Assembly: GCA_963839095.1 (NCBI GenBank)
Contig: CAWIUF010000064.1
Coordinates: forward strand, 248,001 to 312,000
Direction: 5' to 3'
DNA length: 64,000 nt
Source: Palsa-504 sp963839095
Lineage (GTDB): Bacteria; Actinomycetota; Actinomycetes; Streptosporangiales; Streptosporangiaceae
The notes under the pieces were generated by a model. That model saw nothing but the letters and a program-made list of their open reading frames with translations. It was not told the origin of the DNA and did no database searches. A program made the position numbers and the translations under genes. This document shows positions 52,681 through 60,319 of this stretch, in pieces; the first letter of the stretch is position 1, and every line of letters begins with the position of its first letter.

Positions 52681-54019
52681 CGGGGGGGTCTGGGGGTGTA
52701 GTCCCCCCGAGGAAGCACTGCGCGCGGCCATCGCGCGGGAACTGACCGGCGCGCGGCAGCGCACGGCGCTGCTGACCGACGCCGTGGACGAGGACGACCT
52801 GGTCAGACAGCACTCGCCGCTGATGTCCCCGCTGGTCTGGGACCTCGCGCACATCGCCAACCAGGAGGAGCTCTGGCTGCTGCGCGAGGTCGGCGGCCGC
52901 GACTCGATGCACCCGGAGATCGACCCGCTGTACGACGCGTTCGAGCACCCGCGGTCCGAGCGCCCGACGCTGCCGCTGCTGGCGCCCGGCGAGGCCCGGG
53001 CGTACGGGCACGAGGTGCGCGGGCGGGTCCTGGACCTGCTCGACCGCGTGACCTTCACCGGCCCCCGGCTGCTCGGCGGCGGGTTCGCGTTCGGGATGAT
53101 CGCCCAGCACGAGGTGCAGCACGACGAGACCATGCTGATCACCCACCAGATCCGCGGCGGGGCCCCGGTGCTCGCCGCGCCCTCCCCCGGGCCGGCCCCG
53201 GCGGACGCGCTCCGGCTGCCGGCCGAGGTGCTCGTCCCCGGCGGGCCGTTCACCATGGGCACCTCCACCGAGCCCTGGGCGCTGGACAACGAGCGCCCCG
53301 CCCACGCCGTGCAGGTGGCGCCGTTCTACCTGGACACCACCCCGGTGACCAGCGGGGCGTACGCCGCGTTCATCGACGACGGCGGGTACGACGACCCGCG
53401 CTGGTGGACCGGGGCCGGGTGGGAGCACCGGCAGCAGGCCCAGCTGACCGCGCCGCTGTACTGGCGGCGGGACGGCGGGCAGTGGACGCGCCGGGTGTTC
53501 GGCCGGACCGAGCCGGTCCCGCCGGACGAGCCGGTGCTGCACGTGAGCTGGTACGAGGCGGACGCGTACGCCCGCTGGGCCGGCCGCCGGCTGCCCACCG
53601 AGGCCGAGTGGGAGAAGGCCGCCCGGTTCGATCCCGCGACCGGCCTGACCCGCCGGTACCCGTGGGGCAACGCGGAACCGGAGGCGTCCCTGGCCAACCT
53701 CGGCCAGGTGTTCCTGCGGCCCGCCCCGGCCGGCTCCTACCCGGCCGGGGCGGCGCCGTGCGGGGCCCGGCAGCTGATCGGGGACGTCTGGGAGTGGACC
53801 AGCTCGGACTTCGGCCCGTACCCGGGCTTCGAGGCGTGGCCGTACAAGGAGTACTCCGAGGTGTTCTTCGGCCCGGAGTACAAGGTGCTGCGCGGCGGGT
53901 CCTTCGGGGTCAGCCCGGTGGCCGGCCGCGCCACCTTCCGCAACTGGGACTACCCGATCAGGAGGCAGATCTTCGCCGGCTTCCGCACCGCCAGGAGCGC
54001 GGCGCCGGAGACCGCCTGA
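52646..54019 (+). CDS. egtB: Ergothioneine sulfoxide synthase EgtB
   Basis: 457 residues from GTG 52646. DinB-like iron domain: H69 in WDLAHIANQEELWLL and H155/H159 in MIAQHEVQHDETML supply the three iron ligands (3-His site). Then the FGE-sulfatase domain: PGGPFTMGTSTEPWALDNERPAHAV, YAAFIDDGGYDDPRWW, RLPTEAEWEKAARFDP, WEWTSSDFGPYPGFEAWPYKEYSEVFFGPEYKVLRGGSFGV. It joins gamma-Glu-Cys to trimethylhistidine using O2. Residues 11-21 (FSGGVWGCSPP) are an extra, from a palindromic repeat; the canonical protein starts close to EEALRAAIAREL. Ends at TGATG, coupled to egtC. Confidence 0.95.
   Translation: MTEAQLDPEAFSGGVWGCSPPEEALRAAIARELTGARQRTALLTDAVDEDDLVRQHSPLMSPLVWDLAHIANQEELWLLREVGGRDSMHPEIDPLYDAFEHPRSERPTLPLLAPGEARAYGHEVRGRVLDLLDRVTFTGPRLLGGGFAFGMIAQHEVQHDETMLITHQIRGGAPVLAAPSPGPAPADALRLPAEVLVPGGPFTMGTSTEPWALDNERPAHAVQVAPFYLDTTPVTSGAYAAFIDDGGYDDPRWWTGAGWEHRQQAQLTAPLYWRRDGGQWTRRVFGRTEPVPPDEPVLHVSWYEADAYARWAGRRLPTEAEWEKAARFDPATGLTRRYPWGNAEPEASLANLGQVFLRPAPAGSYPAGAAPCGARQLIGDVWEWTSSDFGPYPGFEAWPYKEYSEVFFGPEYKVLRGGSFGVSPVAGRATFRNWDYPIRRQIFAGFRTARSAAPETA
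52692..52708. repeat. G-run/C-run palindrome inside the egtB 5' end
   Basis: GGGGG (52692-52696), a 6-base loop TGTAGT and CCCCCC (52703-52708), part of the larger GGGGGGG-TCT-GGGGG array from 52682. Resembles the frequent streptomycete palindrome GGGGGCGCAGCCCCC. It is translated in frame as SGGVWGCSPP. Confidence 0.7.
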
Positions 54020-54811
54020 TGTGCCGGCACCTGGCCTACCTCGGGCCGCCGGCCACGCTGCGCTCGGTGCTCATCGACCCGCCGTACGGCCTGTACCGGC
54101 AGGCGTGGGCGCCGCGCCGCCAGCGGCACGGGACGGTGAACGCGGACGGGTTCGGGGTCGGCTGGTACGCAGCCGGGCGACCCGGTCCCGGCCCGCTACC
54201 GGCGGCCGGTCCCGATCTGGGGCGACGAGTCCTTCGCCGACGTGGCCCGGGTGACGTCGACGGGGGCGCTGCTGGCGGCGGTGCGCTCCGCGACCGCGGG
54301 CACCGACCCCGGGACCGCGGCGGTCGCCCCGTACGCGGCGGGCCGCTGGCTGTTCAGCCATAACGGGGTGCTGGCGGGCTGGCCAGCCTCCGCCGCCGGG
54401 CTGGCCGCGACGCTGCCCGCGGAGGCGCTGCTCGGGCTGGAGGCCCGGGTGGATTCGGCGCTGCTGTGGGCGCTGGTCCGGCAGCGGCTCGAACGCGGCC
54501 TGCCCGCCGCGCAGGCCCTGGCGGGCACCGTTACGGCGGTGCGGGCGGCCGGCCTGGACGGGCGGCTCAACTTCCTGCTGACCGACGGGCGGGTGATCGC
54601 GGCCACCGCGGCCGGCGACACCTTGTTCTACCGCCGCGGCGGCGGGGCCGTGCTGGTCGCCTCGGAGCCCGGCGACGACGATCTGGGCTGGGCCGAGGTG
54701 CCTGACGGTTCTGTCCTCACCGCGACACCGCAGCAGGTCAGCGTGACCGGGCTGGAAGAGGCCAGCCCGGCCGATGAGATATCAGGCAACGGAAGGATCC
54801 CCATCCGTTGA
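54019..54811 (+). CDS. egtC: Ergothioneine gamma-glutamyl amidohydrolase EgtC, one frameshift
   Basis: About 263 residues. MCRHLAYLGPPATLRSVLIDPPYGLYRQAWAPRRQRHGTVNADGFGVGWY shows the class II glutamine amidotransferase start with Cys2 nucleophile. A base is missing near 54172; the other frame continues VPARYRRPVPIWGDESFADVARVTSTG, then HNGVLAGWPA and DGRLNFLLTDGR. It removes glutamate from the hercynyl-gamma-glutamylcysteine sulfoxide. The C-terminus DEISGNGRIPIR after VTGLEE is longer than usual, since the end of the gene is touched by the transposon. Confidence 0.9.
54787..54810. repeat. Short inverted repeat at the tnpB-element right side
   Basis: CAACGGA (54787-54793) and TCCGTTG (54804-54810) around a 10-base loop (aggatcccca), overlapping the end of egtC. 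Could be the subterminal hairpin of the IS right end. Confidence 0.4.
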
Positions 54812-56044
54812 CTACTCTCCGCCCTGTTGGGCGGGGATTCCGGTCCTCGCGGGCCGGGGTTCCTGTTTCACAGCGCGACTGCACCCGGGAGGTCCCGGGT
54901 GTCTGACATCAGCTCCGCAGGCATGGCCAGGGAAGGTGTCCCCGGCTACGGCAAGACCTGCCGCCAGGATGTTCTTCGCGGCGTTGACATCCCGGTCATG
55001 CCGGGTACCGCAGGACGGGCACGTCCAGTGCCGCGTATCCAGCCTCAGTTCGGCGAGGACATGCCCGCAGGCCGAGCACATCTTCGACGACGGGAACCAC
55101 CGGTCGATCACGATCACCCGCCGCCCGTACCGGGCCGCCTTGTACTCCAGCATCTCCCGGAAGCTGCGCCAGCCGCAGTCCGAGATCGCCCTGGCCAGCC
55201 TGTGGTTGCGGACCATGTTCTTGACGGCGAGATCTTCCAGGCAGATCAGGTCGTGGTCACGGATCAGGCGGGTGGAGGTCTTGTGGAGGAAGTCGGCGCG
55301 GGCGGCGCGGACCTTGCGGTGCGCCCGGGCGACCTTAGCTTTTGCCTTGGCGCGGTTCGCGGATCCCCGCTGGCAGCGGGCCATCCGCCGCTGGTAGCGG
55401 GCCAGGTTCCGGGCCCGCTGTTCCAGGTGGCGGGGGTTGGCGATTCGCTCCTCGTCGCTGGTGACCGCGAAGTCCTTGACCCCCAGGTCCAGCCCCACGG
55501 CCCGGGCCGTGGCGGGAAGCGGCTCGGGTACGGGGACCTCGACAGCAAAGGCCACGTACCAGCGTCCGCATGGGTCCCGGGACACCGTCACCGTCGACGG
55601 ATCGACCGTGGCCGGGTCCACCTCGGGCCAGGACCAGGTAAACGGCAGAGGCGTGCCCATCTTGGCCAGGTACAGCGCGCCGTCACGCCACCGGAATCCA
55701 GACCGGGTGTACTCCGCGGACTGCCGCCCGTTGCGGGACTTGAACCGGGGATACCGGGCGCGCTTGGTGAAGAGCGCGGCATAGGCGGCCTGCTGGTGGC
55801 GGATAGCCTGCTGCAGCGGCACGCAGGAAACCTCATTCAGCCAGGCCAGTTCATCGGTGGCCTTCATGGTAGTCAGGTAGGCGCTGGCCTGGGCGTAGGT
55901 CGTCCCGGTCTTGTCGGCCTGGTACCGCTGCTGCCGCCAGGCCAGGGTCCGGTTCCAGACCACGCGGACGCAGCCGAACGTGCGGTTCAGCACGTGGGCC
56001 TGCACCGGGTCCGGGTATGCCCGGCACTTGTACGCCGTCCTCAC
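54812..56044 (-). CDS. tnpB: TnpB (RNA-guided nuclease of IS605 elements)
   Basis: 410 residues from GTG 56044. RuvC-like triad seen as D186 (GLDLGVKDF), E270 (ICLEDLAVKNM) and D352 (RDVNAAKNIL), with the zinc knuckle C323-C326 and C342-C345 (CSACGH, CPSCGT). N-terminal helix-turn-helix wing includes GCVRVVWNRTLAWRQQRY. All catalytic residues are intact, so it may still cut DNA using an omega RNA made from its 3' end; the guide would be sequence just beyond 54812, in the end of egtC. The gene reads against egtB-C-D. Confidence 0.93.
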   Translation of the reverse strand: MRTAYKCRAYPDPVQAHVLNRTFGCVRVVWNRTLAWRQQRYQADKTGTTYAQASAYLTTMKATDELAWLNEVSCVPLQQAIRHQQAAYAALFTKRARYPRFKSRNGRQSAEYTRSGFRWRDGALYLAKMGTPLPFTWSWPEVDPATVDPSTVTVSRDPCGRWYVAFAVEVPVPEPLPATARAVGLDLGVKDFAVTSDEERIANPRHLEQRARNLARYQRRMARCQRGSANRAKAKAKVARAHRKVRAARADFLHKTSTRLIRDHDLICLEDLAVKNMVRNHRLARAISDCGWRSFREMLEYKAARYGRRVIVIDRWFPSSKMCSACGHVLAELRLDTRHWTCPSCGTRHDRDVNAAKNILAAGLAVAGDTFPGHACGADVRHPGPPGCSRAVKQEPRPARTGIPAQQGGE

Positions 56045-56102
56045 GACCAGAAACTTTATTCGACCACATCCGGATACGTGAACGTGACACGCCGAGAGGA
56101 GG

Positions 56103-56146
56103 GCGGCGTCTTGTCTCCGGCCTAAAGACCTGGGCCTCGACGCCGC
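56103..56146. repeat. 44-base hairpin before egtD
   Basis: GCGGCGTC (56103-56110) pairs with GACGCCGC (56139-56146), with GGCC/GGCC inside. It ends 6 bases before the egtD ATG, where a ribosome site is expected. AGGAGG is present just in front of it (56097-56102). It may be the left-end fold of the transposon or a translational control element. Confidence 0.5.
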
Positions 56147-56152
56147 AAAACG

Positions 56153-57125
56153 ATGACAACCCTCGACCGCCGACTACCGCCTGGCTTCCTCGAGGAAGCA
56201 CTGCGCGCCGACGCCCGGGCCGGGCTGACCGCGGAGCCGAAGTCGCTGCCGCCCAAGTGGTTCTACGACGCCCAGGGCAGCGCGCTGTTCGACAAGATCA
56301 CCGAGCTGCCGGAGTACTACCCGACCAATGCCGAACGGGAGATCCTGCGCGCCACGGCAGGCCACGATCGCCGCGCAGACCAGGGCGCGGACCCTGATCG
56401 AGCTCGGCTCGGGGTCGTCGGACAAGACCCGGCTGCTGCTCGGCGCGCTGCGGGCCGAGGGCACGCTGGCCTGCTACGTGCCGGTCGACGTGAGCGAGGC
56501 GGCCCTGGTCGCGGCGGGCCAGGCGCTGGTCGGGGAGTACCCGGGGCTCGACGTCCGGGCCGTGGTGTCGGACTTCGAGGAGCACCTCGGCTTTCCCCCC
56601 GACGCAGAGGCGCCCCGGCTGGTGGCCTTCCTCGGCAGCACGATCGGGAACCTGGAGCCCGCGCAGCGGGCCGCCTTCCTGAGCCGGGTCCGCGCGCAGC
56701 TGCGGCCGGGCGACTTCTTCCTGCTCGGCACCGACCTGGTCAAGGACCCGGCCACCCTGGTCGCCGCGTACGACGACGAGTCAGGGGTGACGGCCGCGTT
56801 CAACAAGAACGTGCTCGCGGTGCTGAACGCCGAGCTCGGCGCCGACTTCGACCTGGACGCGTTCGAGCACGTCGCGGTGTGGAACGCCGGGGCCGAGTGG
56901 ATCGAGATGCGGCTGCGGTCACGCGCGGCGCAGACGGTGCGCCTGCCGGGCATCGGGCTGACCGTCGAGTTCGGCGACGGCGAGGAGATGCGCACCGAGG
57001 TCTCGGCCAAGTTCCGCCGCGAGGGCGTCACGGCCGAGCTGGCCGCGGCCGGGTTCGCGATGCGCTCGTGGTGGACCGATGCGGCGGCGCAGTTCGGCCT
57101 GTCGCTCTCCGTGCCCGTTCCGTGA
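56153..57125 (+). CDS. egtD: L-histidine N-alpha-methyltransferase EgtD, one frameshift
   Basis: About 323 residues from ATG 56153. LPPKWFYDAQGSALFDKITELPEYYPTNAEREIL is the family start. A one-base shift near 56358 links to IELGSGSSDKTRLLLGAL (SAM motif I), VPVDVSEAAL, LVAFLGSTIGNLEPAQ, GDFFLLGTDLVKDPATLVAAYDD and FNKNVLAVLN-AELGADFD. It makes hercynine (N-trimethylhistidine), the substrate of EgtB. Placed after the transposon, so its message may be separate from egtABC. No egtE follows. Confidence 0.93.
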
Positions 57126-57183
57126 CTGCCGCTCGAACCGGTCCGGGGCTAGCCGCCATCCGCGACGACGGGGCCCGGGCGGT

Positions 57184-57489
57184 TTAGCGGCGGGCGGCCT
57201 GGCCGCGGGCGGGGGCGCCGATGCGCTCCTGCAGGCAGACCGTCACGGTGTCGCCGGCCTGCTTGCCGAGGACCTCGCGGAGCTCGGCCTTGACCGGGAG
57301 CTTGTGGGTGCCGTCCCCGAGGGCCATGAAGGAACTCTGGAACGGGTGGCCGTCGATGGTCCCCCGTACCTTGACCAGGCCCCGGGTGCCGAAGAACTCC
57401 ACGGACTCCGGCCAGACCAGGTACGTCCAGCCGCCCTTGGCCTCGCTCTGCACCAGCGTGGCGGTGAATTCCTTGTTCATAGCAGTCAT
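57184..57489 (-). CDS. DUF1905 domain protein
   Basis: 101 residues from ATG 57489 (ATG 57480 also possible). KGGWTYLVWPESVEFFGTRGLVKVRGTIDGHPFQSSFMALGDGTHKLPVKAELREVLGKQAGDTVTVCLQ is a full DUF1905 beta-barrel, usually found alone or with YdeI in actinobacteria. Function unknown. Its start overlaps the TGA of the ModBC gene (ATGA), so it belongs to the molybdate operon as the last gene. Confidence 0.85.
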   Translation of the reverse strand: MTAMNKEFTATLVQSEAKGGWTYLVWPESVEFFGTRGLVKVRGTIDGHPFQSSFMALGDGTHKLPVKAELREVLGKQAGDTVTVCLQERIGAPARGQAARR

Positions 57490-59327
57490 GACGGTAGCCG
57501 GCTCCGGGAATCATCGGCCGCGGGCGTGGCCGCCCAGAGCGAGATGAACTCCGGGTCGAGACCGAGAAGGCAGCTGTCGCCGCGTTCGATCCCGGCCGCC
57601 TCGGCGGCCCGGATGCGCAGCTCCGGACCGCCGGCGAGCTGGACGGTGATGCTGGTGAAGGTCCCGATGTCGGCGACGTCCAGGACCACGGCACCGTAGC
57701 CGCCGGGGTCGCCGACGGTGATGCGCTCGGGGCGGATGCACCACAGGATCTCGCTGCCCGCGGGCAGGTCCCCGGTGGCGGCCGCGATCCGCAGCGTCCC
57801 CGCGATGATCTCGCCGGGGCCGGCCACCACGCCGGTGACCAGGTTCTGGATCCCGAGCAGGCGGGCCACCGCGGGCGAGGCCGGGCGGCTGAAGACCTCG
57901 GCCCGCGGTCCCGCCTGGAGCAGGCGCCCGCCGTCGATGACGAGGATCTCGTCGGCGAGCAGCGCGGCCTCTTCCGGGTCGTGGGTGACGAGCACCGTGG
58001 ACAGGCCGGTGTCGTTCTGCAGGCGCCTGAGCTCGCGCCGCAGCTCGTCGCGGACCGGCGCGTCGAGGGAGGAGAACGGCTCGTCGAGCAGGACAAGCCG
58101 CGGGCGGTGGCTCAGCGCCCGGGCCAGGCTGACCCGCTGCCGCTGGCCCCCGGACAGCTGGTCCGGCAGGCGGTCCTGAAGGCCGCCGAGGTGCAGGGTG
58201 CCGAGCCACCAGGCGGCCAGCCCGGGGTCGGCGCGGACGGCGAACAGCAGCTGCTGCCAGACCGTGCGGTTCGGGAACAGGGCCATGCTCTGCGGGACGT
58301 AGCCGAGACCGCGCGCTTCCACCGGCACCGCCGAGACCAGCTGGCCGCTGTACCGCACCTCGCCCGCGTCCGGGCCTAGCAGGCCGGCCAGGGCGCGCAG
58401 CGTCATCGACTTCCCGGCGCCCGAGGGACCGAGGATGGCGATCCGGTGGCTGGCGGCCCGGTGGGCCACCGTCAGCCGGAACGACCCCACCGTGACATCG
58501 AGATCGAAGCTCACGGTGGTCGGCGGCGCCGGGGCCGGCGGGCTCGGCGCGGCCAGCTCGGCCTTCCGGGTCCGGACCGGCCGGCGCAGCTGGCTGGCCA
58601 GCAGCACGACGATGGCGATGCCGAGCGCCAGCGCCGTGGGGGCCTGGGTGGTGGGAATCCCCGTGCTGGAGAACTGCACGTAGGTGAAGACGGGCAGCGT
58701 GTACGGGTGGTAGGCGAGGAGCACGGTGGCGCCGTACTCGCCGATCGCGCGGAGCCAGGTCATCAGCAGCCCGGCCCGGATGCCGGGGGCGGCGACGCGC
58801 AGGCTCACCCGCCAGAACCGGGCCAGGGGCCGGTGCCCGAGGGTGGCGGCGAGGTCGTCCAGCGCCGGGTCGATGGCGGCGAACGCCGACCGGGCCGCGA
58901 CGATCAGGAACGGCGAGGCGACGAAGGTCTGGGCCAGGACCACGCCGACCACCGAGTCGGTGAGGCCGCCGTTGAAGAACTGGCCCAGGGTGGTGTACGG
59001 GCCGACCAGGTAGATCAGCACCAGCCCGCTGGTCACCGGCGGTATCGCCAGCGGCAGCTGGACCAGGACGCCGATGACGGCGACAGCCGGCCCGCGTGAC
59101 CTGGCGAGCCAGTACGCCAGCGGAATGCCGAACAGCGCCACCAGCACGGAGGTGATGGTGGCGCTGACGACGGAGACTTCCACCGCCGACCACAGGCCCG
59201 GGACGCCGAAGCCCCGGTCACCGGGGGCGGCCAGCCGGATCAGGAAGGCGACGATCGGGACGATCAGGTACAGGGCCAGCAGCCCGCCCAGCCAGGTGAG
59301 CGGGCTGCGTGAGGCCCGGTACGTCAA
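57486..59327 (-). CDS. Fused molybdate/tungstate ABC transporter permease-ATPase (ModB-ModC)
   Basis: 613 residues from TTG 59327. Residues 10-245: five or six membrane segments with the EAA loop WLRAIGEYGATVLLA (191-205), a ModB/CysT-type permease. Residues 270-480: ATPase with Walker A GPSGAGKS (300-307), Q-loop Q346, signature LSGGQRQ (391-397), Walker B LVLLDEP with E416 and H-loop H449. C-terminal TOBE region (IRPERITVGDPGGYGAVVLDVADIG). Permease and ATPase are normally separate; here one chain. Its TTG overlaps the modA stop (TTGA). The modA partner suggests molybdate or tungstate. Confidence 0.9.
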   Translation of the reverse strand: MTYRASRSPLTWLGGLLALYLIVPIVAFLIRLAAPGDRGFGVPGLWSAVEVSVVSATITSVLVALFGIPLAYWLARSRGPAVAVIGVLVQLPLAIPPVTSGLVLIYLVGPYTTLGQFFNGGLTDSVVGVVLAQTFVASPFLIVAARSAFAAIDPALDDLAATLGHRPLARFWRVSLRVAAPGIRAGLLMTWLRAIGEYGATVLLAYHPYTLPVFTYVQFSSTGIPTTQAPTALALGIAIVVLLASQLRRPVRTRKAELAAPSPPAPAPPTTVSFDLDVTVGSFRLTVAHRAASHRIAILGPSGAGKSMTLRALAGLLGPDAGEVRYSGQLVSAVPVEARGLGYVPQSMALFPNRTVWQQLLFAVRADPGLAAWWLGTLHLGGLQDRLPDQLSGGQRQRVSLARALSHRPRLVLLDEPFSSLDAPVRDELRRELRRLQNDTGLSTVLVTHDPEEAALLADEILVIDGGRLLQAGPRAEVFSRPASPAVARLLGIQNLVTGVVAGPGEIIAGTLRIAAATGDLPAGSEILWCIRPERITVGDPGGYGAVVLDVADIGTFTSITVQLAGGPELRIRAAEAAGIERGDSCLLGLDPEFISLWAATPAADDSRSRLPS

Positions 59328-60307
59328 GACTGCGGGAGCACGCTCTGCAACGCGGACGGCACGCCGGATCCGGTCACCTTCGGCGGGCTGACCAGGTCGA
59401 ACCCGTCCTGCTTGAGGGCCGCCTCCCCGCCGCTGCCGAGCAGGTAATTGACGAACGCCTCGGCACCCGCCTCGTGCGGCGCCTTGTTCAGGACGCTGAT
59501 CGTGTAGGTGGCCTTGAGGTCCTCGCCGGTGAGCGGGACGGTCGGGATGCTGGCCGCGGTCGCCTCGGCGGTGTAGAAGAACCCGACGTCGAGCTGACCG
59601 GCCTGCAGCCGCCCGACCAGGGTCTCCTCGGGGAAGATGTCGTTCTTGTTGGTCGACAGCGTCTTCAGCGCGGGCAGCTTCTTCGAGGTGGCGGTGTCAG
59701 TCATCGCCTGGGCGGCCAGCACGCCCTTCGGGTCGGTGGCCGGATCGGTGAACCCGACCTTGATCCCGGGCTCGGTGAGGACCGTGTACCACGGCTTCGA
59801 CTTGATGTCGCTGGCGAACTTGCTCTTCGGGTTGTAGCCGATGACCAGCGCCGACGTGGCGAACGTGCCGTACCACGACACCCAGTTGCCGCCCGAGGCG
59901 CCCATGAGCGTCTTGGTGGTCTTGGGGCTGGCGCTGATGAACACGTCACCCTGGTGGACCTTGCCCTTGATCTCCGCGGCCAGGTCCTTGGAGCCACCCG
60001 AGACGCCGGAGACGTTGTAGCCGGTCGCCGTCTGGAAGGCCGGCCCGATCTGCTTCTGCATCAGGTTGACCAGCGACCCGGCGTACAGGACGTTGACCGG
60101 CCCCGATCCCGTCGCGGACGACGAGGCGGAAGCGGACGGCGACCCCGCCGCCGAGGTACTGCTCGCCCCGCCCGTAGCCCCGGACGAACTGCTGGATGAA
60201 CTGCAGCCCGCCGCAGCCAGCGGAACGCACAGCAGCGCGACCACTGCTGCTTTACGAGGCATGCCGGCGAACCGCCGGGCCCGGCCTGGCCCATGAGAGA
60301 TCATCAT
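59324..60307 (-). CDS. Molybdate/tungstate-binding lipoprotein (ModA/WtpA-like)
   Basis: 327 residues from ATG 60307. Lipobox LAAAGC after MPRKAAVVALLCVP, then a Ser/Ala-rich linker. Mature protein: VLYAGSLVNLMQKQIGPAFQTATGYNVSGVSGGSKDLAAEIKG, the anion-binding AGSL and SGGSKDLA sites, then WYTVLTEPGIKVGFTDPATDPKG and IFPEETLVGRLQAGQLDVGFFYTAEA. This WtpA-like shape favours tungstate or molybdate. A -10-like TATGGT (60319-60314) stands 6 bases ahead of ATG 60307; the internal ATG 60262 has no ribosome site. Confidence 0.88.
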   Translation of the reverse strand: MMISHGPGRARRFAGMPRKAAVVALLCVPLAAAGCSSSSSSSGATGGASSTSAAGSPSASASSSATGSGPVNVLYAGSLVNLMQKQIGPAFQTATGYNVSGVSGGSKDLAAEIKGKVHQGDVFISASPKTTKTLMGASGGNWVSWYGTFATSALVIGYNPKSKFASDIKSKPWYTVLTEPGIKVGFTDPATDPKGVLAAQAMTDTATSKKLPALKTLSTNKNDIFPEETLVGRLQAGQLDVGFFYTAEATAASIPTVPLTGEDLKATYTISVLNKAPHEAGAEAFVNYLLGSGGEAALKQDGFDLVSPPKVTGSGVPSALQSVLPQS

Positions 60308-60313
60308 TGGCCG

Positions 60314-60319
60314 ACCATA
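60314..60319 (-). promoter_or_regulatory. -10 box of a leaderless modA message
   Basis: TATGGT read on the minus strand, 6 bases before ATG 60307. No clear -35. This lies within the tail of the following gene (TAA/TGA at 60320). Confidence 0.4.

Larger units (their letters stand above)
54805..56150 (-). mobile_element. TnpB-only IS200/IS605-type element between egtC and egtD
   Basis: Span of about 1.35 kb with a single antisense tnpB; no tnpA is present, so it cannot move on its own (IS1341 type). 3' side: GCCCtgttGGGC hairpin (54819-54834) at the tnpB end and CAACGGA/TCCGTTG arms (54787-54810) just beyond. 5' side: 44-base hairpin with GCGGCGTC/GACGCCGC arms (56103-56146). Exact ends were not found: no TAM or target duplication could be confirmed. 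The egt genes around it run in the opposite direction. Confidence 0.6.
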
